In this document: one piece after another, positions 33,610 to 42,900 of the stretch
Numbering within the stretch: the stretch's first letter is position 1
Layout of the letters: the number at the start of each line of letters is the position of its first letter
Assembly: GCA_040901765.1 (NCBI GenBank)
Contig: JBBDYG010000028.1
Span: 1 to 44,707 of the forward strand
Direction of reading: 5' to 3'
DNA from: JBBDYG01 sp040901765
GTDB lineage: Bacteria; Planctomycetota; Planctomycetia; Pirellulales; Lacipirellulaceae
Length of the DNA: 44,707 nucleotides
Notes under the pieces: model-generated
Seen by the model: the letters and a program-made list of their open reading frames with translations, nothing else
Told to the model about the DNA's origin: nothing
Databases searched by the model: none
Translations under genes and position numbers: made by a program

Positions 33610-34222
33610 TGCCGATAACCAAATAACTTACATAATTGCTGGGGAGCGTGCCGACCTGCAACGGCAGTGTTCCGTTGCCAACGGCCAGCGCGCCGCCGTC
33701 GGTCAATGTCAGCACAGCGCTGCCTGCTCGTCCCACCACGAAGCTCGTCGTCGCGTTGACTCTGGACCCGGCGCCGGTGATCAAGAATCTGGACTCGCCG
33801 GCGCCGGAGTACCCGACGACCGTCGCGGGGACCGTGACAATGCCGCCAAGCTGGACTGTCGTCGTGGCCACGCCGGAGCCTTCAAAGTTGAGGATTAAGT
33901 CCTCGGTGACCGTGAGTCCGCCGCCGTTCACTTCGAGATGTCCGCCCCCTGCGAATACTCCGACTCGCATCCGCCGCACACTCGCGCCGGGCGCGGAGAG
34001 TTGGGCCGTGCCGCCGTTTTTGATTTGCGCATCGAAGGTGGTTCCGCTGGCCGAATTTGGCACGCCGAGCGTCCAGTTCCCCGGCGTGTTCCAGTCGCCA
34101 GTGCCGGCGGTCCAGATCGTTTGCGCAGAAAGGCTTCCTGCTGCAGCGAAGAGGCAGCCGGATACGAGCACTCGGCAACCAGCGCAAAGTTTGAAATACG
34201 TGGAGCGTGATGAATAGTTCAC
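33413..34222 (-). CDS. 5' part of the frameshifted beta-strand-repeat protein
   Basis: From a GTG at 34222 (VNYSSRSTYFKLCAG): a signal peptide with LVSGCLFAAAGSLSAQ, then WTAGTGDWNTPGNWTLGVPN and repeats such as LEVNGGGLTVTEDLIL and SRVNATTSFVVGRAGSAVLT. After GNGGAAGVLQASE the frame turns to nonsense (ARSRKWQPAIRSHRR), and the family sequence resumes in the 31642-33609 frame (QLGPGNGSLQFG). One extra G near 33577 explains the shift. Another M is available at 34300, but the homologous array members start at the position used here. It lies 15 bases downstream of the stop of the 634-aa protein gene. Confidence 0.65.
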   Translation of the reverse strand: MNYSSRSTYFKLCAGCRVLVSGCLFAAAGSLSAQTIWTAGTGDWNTPGNWTLGVPNSASGTTFDAQIKNGGTAQLSAPGASVRRMRVGVFAGGGHLEVNGGGLTVTEDLILNFEGSGVATTTVQLGGIVTVPATVVGYSGAGESRFLITGAGSRVNATTSFVVGRAGSAVLTLTDGGALAVGNGTLPLQVGTLPSNYVSYLVIGNGGAAGVLQASEGAARSRKWQPAIRSHRRSHVCHADYWHRQRTQVGPRHDDAFRYELLQRHHRRR

Positions 34223-34236
34223 GGGATGCTTTCGGG

Positions 34237-36141
34237 TTAGGGATTGGAGTTCAAAATTGTGTGTGCGTACGGTGATCGTCTGCGATACGCTGATAGGCAC
34301 AACGCGGTGGCCAGCGCGATCAGGAGTAGAGCCGTAGTCGCAGGCTCAGGGACGGCGGCACCTTCGTGCGCGCCACTGCCGAGCGTCGCGTCGAAATTAG
34401 CTCGCCAAGTGTCATAACCTGTCTGCGTTCCGCCGGTATCGCGCCACACGGTGTAGTCGGCGGCATCAATGACGCCGTTTTGGTTGTAATCGCCTTCCAG
34501 CACAGTCGCCCCAGGCACGGGCGCGATCGCAAACAAACTGTTGTGGTTGAGGACGGCCCACACCGTGTTGGACGCCGGGTCGTTCCCATAGTGGCCCAGC
34601 GTGAAGACCCCGCTGTGGGCGGCAAGGTAGGCGTCGTAGCTCGAACCCGGGAACGCCACGCCGACGGTGGACGGCGTATTGCCGCGGACGGCGTTTTTCC
34701 ACGCGTTGTCGGCGGGATCGCGCCATTGGAGGAAGAAGGCGATTTCGTTCGTGATGCCGGCCTTGACCAGGTCGGCGTCGCTGTAGGTGAGTTCGAGGAC
34801 GAACGCGTCGTTGCCGGCGCCGGCGAAGCTCAACGCGTCGCCGACGGGGCGGCCGCCGTTGATGGCGAACGTGCCGCCCGGTTCGTAGGACAGCTCGAGC
34901 TCGCGATCGCCGCCGGCGATGCCGCCGCGCAGGCGCGCGACGGTGTCGCCGCCTTTGGTGCTGCGGACGCGGACGCCGTTGTACCCCGCCCCGCCGTGGA
35001 TTTTTCGGGTCAGCGTGCCCGGCGAGGCGAGGGCAATACCGCGGACGCCGGCGGCCGTTCGGTAGGCGAATACGATCTCGCCGTTGTCGTTCAACCCGCG
35101 CTGGAAGATGAAGGCGGCCAGCGTGGAGTCGAACAGTTCATCGCCGACGCCGATCACCTTGTCGTCGTCCGGGTCCCCGCCGGTGTAGATGCCGCGAATG
35201 CTGCCCATGCGGCTGGCGACAAAGGCAAGCGAGCCGTCCGCGTTGATCGCAGGATTCTCGAAAGAGGAGAATACGCTGAAGTCGCCGGTCTCGGCGACCA
35301 TCGTAACCGGGCTGACGCCGCCCGTGTAGATGGCCGAACCGTTGCCCCCGATCAAGGCGAGGAAGGCGACGACGCCGTTGTCGTTGATCGACGCCCCGCC
35401 GCCGAAACCGCTGAAGTCCCCGCCGACCTCGGCGACCGTGGTGCTCGCCCCGCCCGAGCCGGTGAAGACGCCCCGGGCGCCCGATGACAAGCGAGTGGCG
35501 GCGAAGGCGACCGTGCCGGTGGCGTTGATCGACGTGCCCTCGGAGATGCCGCCGAACTCGGCGCCCGAGGCCGCAATTGTCGTTGGCGAGCCGCCCACCC
35601 CGGCGAAGATGCCGACGCTTTGGGTGGGGCTGCCATCCGGGCCGCGGAGGTTGGCGAAATAGGAGACGACGCCGGTGGCGTTGATCGACGGCTGAGACAG
35701 CGAGCCGAATTCCCAGTACGACGAACCGGAGTTGTCGGCGATGGTGATCGTCGAGCCCCCCTTGGTGGAGAAAATCCCGTTGTCCGGGATGATCTTGTCG
35801 GGAAAGCTGGCCAGCACGGTGGTCGCCTGGAAGACGACCCGGCCGTTGTCGTTGATCGCCGGGGTGAACAGTTGTTTATACAGATCGCCGGTCTCCGCGA
35901 CCGTCGTGAGCATTCCGTTGCCCGTGCCGACGTAAATGGCCTCGCCGCCCGCGTCGAGGGTGGCGACGAACACGACGTCCCCGCCGGTATTGATCGACGG
36001 AAGGCCGATCAGATTGATCGGCCCAGTGTTGTCGGCGATCTTGGTGAAGGTGTAATCCTCCGCCCGCGCCGCCGCGGGGAGCAAGAGTGCGAGTGTGGTG
36101 AGAGGGCCGATAATCCGCCGCTGATGGGCTGTGCGTTGCAT
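34237..36141 (-). CDS. NxxGxxAF-repeat protein with dockerin-like module and PEP-CTERM
   Basis: 634 aa from the ATG at 36141 (AGGA about 6 bases upstream). Signal peptide MQRTAHQRRIIGPLTTLALL ending AAARAE. Residues about 25-380 are repeats of the NxxGxxAF type: INTGGDVVFVATLDAGGEAI, INATGVVSYFANL, INDNGVVAFLALIG and INADGSLAFVASRMG, each alternating with a TTVAETGD-like strand, which suggests a propeller-like beta fold. Next come a beta domain (about 390-550), the dockerin-like GDYNQNGVIDAADYTVWRDT and VPEPATTALLLIALATAL plus a basic end. Probably a surface-attached secreted protein. Shares its tail (ILNSNP) with the 827-aa array member. Confidence 0.85.
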   Translation of the reverse strand: MQRTAHQRRIIGPLTTLALLLPAAARAEDYTFTKIADNTGPINLIGLPSINTGGDVVFVATLDAGGEAIYVGTGNGMLTTVAETGDLYKQLFTPAINDNGRVVFQATTVLASFPDKIIPDNGIFSTKGGSTITIADNSGSSYWEFGSLSQPSINATGVVSYFANLRGPDGSPTQSVGIFAGVGGSPTTIAASGAEFGGISEGTSINATGTVAFAATRLSSGARGVFTGSGGASTTVAEVGGDFSGFGGGASINDNGVVAFLALIGGNGSAIYTGGVSPVTMVAETGDFSVFSSFENPAINADGSLAFVASRMGSIRGIYTGGDPDDDKVIGVGDELFDSTLAAFIFQRGLNDNGEIVFAYRTAAGVRGIALASPGTLTRKIHGGAGYNGVRVRSTKGGDTVARLRGGIAGGDRELELSYEPGGTFAINGGRPVGDALSFAGAGNDAFVLELTYSDADLVKAGITNEIAFFLQWRDPADNAWKNAVRGNTPSTVGVAFPGSSYDAYLAAHSGVFTLGHYGNDPASNTVWAVLNHNSLFAIAPVPGATVLEGDYNQNGVIDAADYTVWRDTGGTQTGYDTWRANFDATLGSGAHEGAAVPEPATTALLLIALATALCLSAYRRRSPYAHTILNSNP

Positions 36142-36197
36142 AAGGAATCCTGTTTCCGTTGTTGCGGGAAGCGAAGTGGTGAATTGAAACGTCGAAA

Positions 36198-37466
36198 TTA
36201 TTTGTTCCGCCGGCGCCGGAGCAGGCAGCAAATGCCGGCCGCAACCAACAGGCCGAAGCCCGCCGGCTCGGGCACGACGGCCACGGCCACGGCGAGCCCT
36301 TCGACGCCATTGTCGAGGCTGTACTTGAAGGCGATGTCCCCGTTGTCGTTCAGGCCGTTGCGGAACTGAGTGTCGATCACCGTCCCGCCGAACAGCGTCT
36401 CGCCGGCGAGGATCACCTTGTCGGCGACCGGGTCGGGCCCGGTGAAGATGCCGCGGCGATTGTCCTCGAGCAACGCGTCGAAGACGACCAGGCCATTGTT
36501 GTTGATCGCAGGAGTGGACAAGAATTGCCGGAAACCGTCGGATTCGTCGGCGACGGTCGTCAGCGCGCCGCCGTTACCGGTGAAAATGCCTTGAACCGAC
36601 CCGTTCCTCGCCACGAAAGCGACCGTTCCACTGTTATTGAGTGAAGTCGTCCCCGGACCGGTGAATCCGTCGGAGGCGTCGACGATGGTCGTGACGCCGC
36701 CGCCGGGGGCGACGACGAAGATGCCCGCGAGGACGCCTGGCGCCGTTCCGTCGCCCGAAAAGGCGACCGATCCGCCGGCGTTGATCGCAGGTTGCGAGCT
36801 GAGCCCGCTGAAGACTCCACTGGTGCTGTCGGCGACGGTAGTGATGGGGCCGGCGCCGCTGCGGGTGAAGATGCCCTCGCCGCCACCCGCGCTGGCGCGG
36901 CGCCGGGCGTAGAAGGCGACGGTCCCGGCGTCGTTGATCGCCTCGATGCCGCCGCTGCTAAACTCGCTGAACGGCGAGCCGATTTCATTCCCTGCGATGA
37001 AAGTGAGCGCGCCGCCGGCGCCGGTATAAATCCCCTGGCTGGGACTTTCGAATGGTTTGTTTCCTTGAAAGGCGACGGTACCGCTGGCGTTGATCAAGCC
37101 GGCGCTGCCTCCAAAGCCGCCGAAGCCGCCCGTTGCGTCGCTTGCGATCGTAGTGGTCGGCCCGCCGGCGGCTTTGGTGAAAATACCAATGGGACCGGTG
37201 TCCAGCCTCGCGCTAATCACGAGCGTGCCTCCGGCGTTGATCTGCGGCGCGGAGAAACGCCCCTCAAACTCCTGGGACGAATCCGTGACGTTGGTGAACG
37301 TGTAACGCTGCGCCCCAGCCGGCCCGGTGAGGAGCAGGGCGAGTCCGAGTGCCGCGAGCGCGCCAATCGTCCGCCGCTGACGGGCCGCGGCAACGAGCCA
37401 ACAGGAAAGCAGCGCTCGGGCGCCGACGCGAATTCTGAAATACTTGGATGGTGACGATGAGTTCAT
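36198..37466 (-). CDS. NxxGxxAF-repeat PEP-CTERM protein
   Basis: 422 aa from the ATG at 37466 (GGAG about 7 bases upstream; the frame is open to 37796 but that part is antisense-like, arginine-rich sequence over the previous gene). Signal: MNSSSPSKYFRIRVGARALL to GPAGAQ. Repeats include INAGGTLVISARLDTG, INASGTVAFQGNKPF, INDAGTVAFYARRRASAG, INAGGSVAFSGDG and INNNGLVVFDALLEDN. Unlike its neighbours it lacks the dockerin-like module and ends directly in VPEPAGFGLLVAAGICCLLR, a PEP-CTERM anchor. The repeats are close to those of the 634-aa protein next door, so the two are probably a tandem duplication. Confidence 0.85.
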   Translation of the reverse strand: MNSSSPSKYFRIRVGARALLSCWLVAAARQRRTIGALAALGLALLLTGPAGAQRYTFTNVTDSSQEFEGRFSAPQINAGGTLVISARLDTGPIGIFTKAAGGPTTTIASDATGGFGGFGGSAGLINASGTVAFQGNKPFESPSQGIYTGAGGALTFIAGNEIGSPFSEFSSGGIEAINDAGTVAFYARRRASAGGGEGIFTRSGAGPITTVADSTSGVFSGLSSQPAINAGGSVAFSGDGTAPGVLAGIFVVAPGGGVTTIVDASDGFTGPGTTSLNNSGTVAFVARNGSVQGIFTGNGGALTTVADESDGFRQFLSTPAINNNGLVVFDALLEDNRRGIFTGPDPVADKVILAGETLFGGTVIDTQFRNGLNDNGDIAFKYSLDNGVEGLAVAVAVVPEPAGFGLLVAAGICCLLRRRRNK

Positions 37467-37480
37467 GTGATGACTCCGGG

Positions 37481-39964
37481 TTAGGGGTTCGAGTTCCAAA
37501 TGGTGCTCGCGCACGGTGACAGTCTGCGATACCTTGGTAAGTAAAACGCGATGGCCAGCGCGATCAGGAGCAGAGTGGAGGTCGCCGGTTCGGGAATGGC
37601 AGCCGCTTCGTTCGCGCCGCTGCCGAGCGTCGCGCCAAAGTTGGCGTGCCACGTGTCGTAGCCGGTCTGCGTGCCGCCGGTATCGCGCCACACGGTGTAG
37701 TCGGCGGCATCGACGATGCCGTTTTGGTTGTAGTCGCCGGGCAAGCCGGAGACCTCGACGCTGATCACGCCCGTCGAGAGCTGCGAGGTGTCCCACGCGA
37801 GTCCCTCCTGAGTCGGTACAATGACCGATGAAAAAGCGCCGACCAGGCTGCCCCAGCTCAGAATGTCGAACGTTTGGTCGGCGCTGGGCATGAAGCCATC
37901 GATGAGCGAGATCTCGAGTGTGCCACCCAGTGCCATGTTGCCGGTGACGGCGAGCCGATCGAAGCTGGTCGGTGACGCCAGTTCGATCTTCAGCGTGCCT
38001 TCGGCGTTCTGCGTGTAGTTACCTGTGATGTGCAGCGTGCCGGGCGAATTGCCTGGCGCCACGATTCCGTTATTCGTCACGTTGGCGGCAATCGTGCCGG
38101 AACCGCCCAGCGTCGCGCCGTCGTTCACGGTCGTCGCGCTGGTGATGCGGCCATTGACCAACAGCGTGCCCACGTTGACGATTGTCGCGCCGGTATAGCT
38201 GTTGTTCCCAGTGAGCGTGAGAGTGCCGCCGCCGAAACCAGAGCCATTTTTCAACAGTCCCCCGACACCAGACACGGTACCGCTGAATAGTGCGGTGCTG
38301 CTATCGGTGGTATGCACCAGCAGGAGCCCGCTTGCTTGATTGATGTTATTGCTGAGCGCCTGGTCGCCAGAATAGGTGTAAATTTTACCGCCGAAGCTGG
38401 TAATTGGACCGGTGAGCGTGGTGGTGTTGTTCAAGAAGATTTCGCCGCTGCTGTAGAGAGTGATCGCAGCGGCGCTGACGGCGCCTCCATCGGAGATTGT
38501 CAAACGGCCATCTCCACCCGCCGCGGCCAGGTTGCCGCCGATTGCCAGTGTGGCGGCCGTGGTCCAGGTTGAACCCAGGCCGCTGACATCTGCGCTCCCG
38601 AACGAGCCGGCCGAAAATCCCAGATAGCTGTTCCCGGCGGTGCTGGCCGCGCCCCCATTAAGGATCTCCAAAAAACCATAGCCGCTGTTGCCGATGAAAA
38701 ACGAGCCGAAAGCGGTCCAGGTCGAGCCGGGGTCGCTGACGGTGATCACGCCGGTCGAGAGAGCGCCGGCGCCGGCGAAGCCACGGACACTGTTGAGCGT
38801 GCCGCCGTCGCGGATTTCGAGCGTGCCCGTGCTGCCGGTGCCGTGGCCGACGGAGACCTGGTCGGTGTTGGTCCACGTCGAGCCGACTCCCTGCACCAGC
38901 ACCGAGCCGAACGTGCTGCTGTTGACGCCGATCGTGCCGAAGCTGTTGGAAACCGTGCCGCCGCCTTGGACAACCATCCGCCCGCTGCTGGTGTTGGCGA
39001 CGATCAGACTTCCGCGCGAATTTCCAGCGCTGACATGTGCCGCGCCGCCGTCGACGATTAATCCTGCAGTGGTCGACGACCCGTTATTCACTTCGACCGA
39101 GCCGACGCTCGACACCTCCAGGTGGGCCGTTTGCACGTAGGCGCCGTTATTGATGCGGAGCGCGCCGGCCTTGACTTGGGCGCCGACGTACACACTTTCG
39201 GTATTGTCCCAGATCGAACCCGGCCCGGTGACCGTGACCGTACCGCTGGAGCCTCTGCTAGTAAAGTCGAAGTCGTCGCCTCCGATGGAGGCGCGGTCGC
39301 TCAGGACATTGCCTCCATTGGAAATGGTCATCGTCGTCGTTCCGGCAAAAAAATAAGCGGTTTGGCCCACCACCATGTCATTCACCGCCCACGTCGAGCC
39401 GGCGCCGGTGACGATGACCGATCCATTGCCGCTGCCGAAACCAGCGATAAGCCCGCTATCGCTACCGACGAGCCCCCCGTTTTCGATCCTCAGCGTGCCG
39501 TTGCCTCCGACGAGAATATCCCCGTCGGGGGCGTTCCATTCCGACTGGTTACCGCTGACAGTCACTAACGCGGAATTGCTCCCGGATTCAATTACGGCGT
39601 CCTCGAGTTGGAACAGCGTCCCGCTGTTGGTAATCAGGAGACTGGCGTCAAAAATGCCGCCGATGTCCAAGAAATCGGCCTGCGCGCCTCGCGTATTAAT
39701 CAGCGCGGTTCCCTGCTCGATATAAGCGTGGTGGTCGCACGAGGAGCATGCATAGGGGACGCCGCTACTCCAGTTGCTACCGATGAACCAATCGCCGAGC
39801 GTAGGATTGGTCCAGCTCGTGGTTTGTGCCGATGCGGTGCTTTCAGTCAATCCGCAAGCGACCGCCAGACCGATCCAGCAGAGCGCTTGGCGCCAGCCGG
39901 AAACGAGGTCGCGGAGTTGGAATTCGGTTTGGTGTTGATATTGATTCGTGGCTGAGCTACCCAT
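37481..39964 (-). CDS. T5SS/PEP-CTERM-associated repeat protein with dockerin-like tail
   Basis: 827 aa from the ATG at 39964, whose A is the last base of the upstream stop (TAATG), indicating translational coupling. Signal: WIGLAVACGLTESTASA. The body has over ten T5SS/PEP-CTERM-associated repeats, for example SVIVTGAGSTWAVNDMVVGQ, TVTGPGSIWDNTESVYVGAQ, VLVQGVGSTWTNTDQVSVGH and LEIRDGGTLNS. An autotransporter-type strand repeat (LTLTGNNSYTGATIVNVGTL) follows at about 600-640, then a beta domain, the dockerin-like GDYNQNGIVDAADYTVWRDT and IPEPATSTLLLIALAIAFYL with a basic tail. Predicted surface protein; the repeats suggest a beta-solenoid. Confidence 0.85.
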   Translation of the reverse strand: MGSSATNQYQHQTEFQLRDLVSGWRQALCWIGLAVACGLTESTASAQTTSWTNPTLGDWFIGSNWSSGVPYACSSCDHHAYIEQGTALINTRGAQADFLDIGGIFDASLLITNSGTLFQLEDAVIESGSNSALVTVSGNQSEWNAPDGDILVGGNGTLRIENGGLVGSDSGLIAGFGSGNGSVIVTGAGSTWAVNDMVVGQTAYFFAGTTTMTISNGGNVLSDRASIGGDDFDFTSRGSSGTVTVTGPGSIWDNTESVYVGAQVKAGALRINNGAYVQTAHLEVSSVGSVEVNNGSSTTAGLIVDGGAAHVSAGNSRGSLIVANTSSGRMVVQGGGTVSNSFGTIGVNSSTFGSVLVQGVGSTWTNTDQVSVGHGTGSTGTLEIRDGGTLNSVRGFAGAGALSTGVITVSDPGSTWTAFGSFFIGNSGYGFLEILNGGAASTAGNSYLGFSAGSFGSADVSGLGSTWTTAATLAIGGNLAAAGGDGRLTISDGGAVSAAAITLYSSGEIFLNNTTTLTGPITSFGGKIYTYSGDQALSNNINQASGLLLVHTTDSSTALFSGTVSGVGGLLKNGSGFGGGTLTLTGNNSYTGATIVNVGTLLVNGRITSATTVNDGATLGGSGTIAANVTNNGIVAPGNSPGTLHITGNYTQNAEGTLKIELASPTSFDRLAVTGNMALGGTLEISLIDGFMPSADQTFDILSWGSLVGAFSSVIVPTQEGLAWDTSQLSTGVISVEVSGLPGDYNQNGIVDAADYTVWRDTGGTQTGYDTWHANFGATLGSGANEAAAIPEPATSTLLLIALAIAFYLPRYRRLSPCASTIWNSNP
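37684..37738. repeat. Conserved DNA repeat of the dockerin-like module (one of four)
   Basis: A block of about 55 bases (CGCGCCACACGGTGTAGTCG at its start, GGTTGTAGTCGCC at its end, plus strand) encoding GDYNQNG.VDAADYTVWR on the minus strand. Near-identical copies are at 31969-32022, 34440-34494 and 40200-40254. The DNA identity exceeds what the protein motif requires, which indicates recent duplication or gene conversion. Confidence 0.8.
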
Positions 39965-42900
39965 TACGGGCCGTCCTTTCGTTTGGAATAAGGTCTGCGA
40001 TACCCTGCAATGCAGAACGCGCTGGCCCCCGCGATCAGAAGCAGAGCGGAAGTCGCTGGCTCCGGCACGGCCGCGGCTTCGTTCGCGCCACTGCCGAGCG
40101 CCCGTCCGAAGTTGGCTTGCCACACGTTCAGGTCGCCGGCATCGACGGCGCCACTGTTATTGCCGTCGGCGGTCAGGTTTGTCATCGAGTCGCGCGTGTC
40201 GCGCCACACGGTGTAGTCCGCGGCGTCGACGACGCCGTTCTGGTTGTAATCGCCTGGGGGTAGCACGGCGTCGATGACATGTAGCGTCACTTGATTGACG
40301 CCGTACACCAGGTCCAACGTATGGCCGTTGAAGAGGGGGGCGTTCACGGCCGAGAAAACGCCGGTGATGCTTCCGATCGCGCCTTCGAACAGCTCAAAGG
40401 TCTGACCGGGCAACGGATTGAAGCCAGCGAGGATCGAGAGGTCGAGCAGTCCGCCTAACGTCACACTGCCGTTGTTCGTCACAACAATGCGATCGCGGAC
40501 GGCGCCAAGCTCGTACTCGAGCGTCGAGCCGCTCATGAGGTTCAGTCCGGCGACGGTGATCGTGCCGGGCGATGCTCCCGGAGCAAAAACACCGCCCGAT
40601 TCGACCGTGACACTACCCATCGAGCCGATACCTTTGAGAATTCCGCCGTCCTTTACGACCGCGCCGGCGGCGATCGAGCCGTTGACGACGAGCGTGCCTT
40701 CATCGACCGTCGTCAGACCGGTATAGGTGTTCGCGCCGCTGAGAGTCAGCGTTCCGGCGCCAACTTTGGTGAGCTTTCCGCCGGTACCGGCGATGAGGCC
40801 GCCAATGTCGGTGATGTTCCCGCTGACCGTGGTGCTGGTGTTAAGATTACCGACGGTCAGCGACGAACCGCCGAGGGAAAACCTTCCCGCACCCTCGATC
40901 GATCCGACGGCCGTGCCGCCGTGGAAGGCGTTGTGGCTGAAGTCCGCCGAAGCGCCAGCGTTGACCACGAGGCGCGCGGAATCGCCATTGCCTGCAGACT
41001 GAAAACGGATAAGCCCGCCGTTGACGGCGGTGGCGCCGCCGTTGGCGATGAGGGTTGCGGCGCCGGCACGGCCGCCGTTAAGAAAGACAATCCATCCGCC
41101 AGGGGCACCGGCGACGGATGAGGGCTGGGCGGTGATGGTGGCGTTGCCCGCGGTGCTATAGGAATCGAAGAGAACCTGACCGGGAACGGTGCCGCCGATA
41201 TTACCAGGCCTGGTGCTGCCCAGGGCGACGATGGTCGCACTGCCCGCCGTCGAATTGCTGTAGAAGAGTGCCCGACCGCCGTCGCCGCGAACAGTAATGG
41301 TGGAGTCGGCGGCGGTGGAGTTTCCAAAGAATTGCGCGAGGTTGGATACATTGGCCGGCTCGAAGGCTATGGGGCCGACGTCAAGGGTGGCGCCGCCGGC
41401 ACTGGAATTTTCCCAGAACATAACGCGGGAGTCGCCCGCCCCCCGCACGATGATGTTGGCCTCGCCGGCAGTCGAGTTATCGTAGAACCACACGTAGCCG
41501 TAGCTGACGGGGCCGCCGTTGGTGAACGTTCCCTGCCCGGCGGTCGAGGAGTCGTTGAAGATGAAGTGTCCATTCGTACCGCCAGAGTTGGATTCATTAC
41601 TGAAGATCCCATTGCCCGCGGTGGAATTGTCGTGGAAGGTGGTGACCCCCGCCAGCGTTGGATACGCCCCCGACCGGTTGATGATCGTGGCGCTGGCTGC
41701 GGTCGAGGTGCCGTAGAAGTCGGTCATGGTGGGCCCGCCGCTCGATGGCAGGTTCGTGATGTTCGCGTTGCCGGCTGAAGCGGAATCTAAAAACACCGTC
41801 TTTCCATGGAACGCATAGAGTCCGGACGGGCCGGCGTTAGTGATGGTGGCGAACTCTGCCGACGAGGCGCCGCTGAATCTGGTCTCACCGCCGTAACCCC
41901 AAATCGCCGTACCGCCGTTGTTGGTGAAGCTACTGTTGCCGGCGGTGGCATTGCCAGTAAATTGGGTCACGCCGCCGAGGCGATATTGATCGCCACTTCC
42001 AATATTCGTGAAAGAGTGGTTAAACGACGTCGTGTCATCGCTAAAGGTTACGCTGCCATACGGGCGAACGATGACCTGGCCGTCCACGTCCAACGTTCCA
42101 TCGGACTCGACGGTGACTTGGCTGGCGTTCTCGTTTGTGCCGTGGACGTTAAGGTTGCCGCTGACCGTCATCCGTCCGCCGTTTTGGATGGTGAGCCGCC
42201 CAAAACCGAAGCCGGTGGGCGTCGACGGACCGACGTCGACGTGACCGTTGACATTCCACGTCGCGTTATTGACGGCGGCGGACATCTGGCCGACGTTCGC
42301 GCCGATCGCGACGGACCCGGTGGTCAACAAGCCCTGGTCGGCGACGTTGAGCGATCCGTGGCGGGCGTCGAGCGCGCCGCCGATCCTCCACGATGAGCCG
42401 ACGCCGCTAATATTGACATTGCCGATACCGCCGGCGCCAAGGAAGTCCGTGCCGATACGTCCCGTGGCACTGGTAAAATCCACCCCATTGTTGATGGCGA
42501 GCGTGGAGACGGTATTCACCTCCCCGATGGCCAATTGCTCGGCGATAATCCATCCCGAGATCGGATTTGGATCGAAGACCGGCAACGGCACAGCCGGAAG
42601 GGAGAGGAGTGTGTCGTGCCCGATCGTGACGCTGCCGTTGAAGCTGGCCGACGTAGCCGACGACGCACCCCTTGTGAATTGGTTGAACCGAACCAGTGAC
42701 CCGGCCGTGGTGGTGAATGTGGCGGGGTCGCCGCTGATCGTGTCGGCTTCGATCACTCCTCCTGCACCGACGGAAATTGTAGCGCCGTCAAAATTCAATG
42801 TGCCCTCGACAATAAGTTGATGAGTCTGGACGGAGACGCTGCTTCCGCCGTCCACGAGCAGGCGGCGAGCCTGCTGATCGGCGTTCAGCGCAACGGCTCC

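Noticed and set aside
32161..33618. Long plus-strand open frame (485 codons) opposite the beta-strand-repeat gene
   Set aside because: It is the antisense of a GC-biased repeat-coding region, is rich in Arg/Ala/Gly/Glu with no domain, and the minus strand has clear family motifs. The same holds for the plus-strand frames at 34366-35487 and 41806-42396.
37485..37500. tRNA T-arm-like GGTTCGAGTTCC
   Set aside because: It is the antisense of the WNSNP tail of the 827-aa protein. The parallel site at 34239 has changes that break it, and no acceptor stem or anticodon arm surrounds it.
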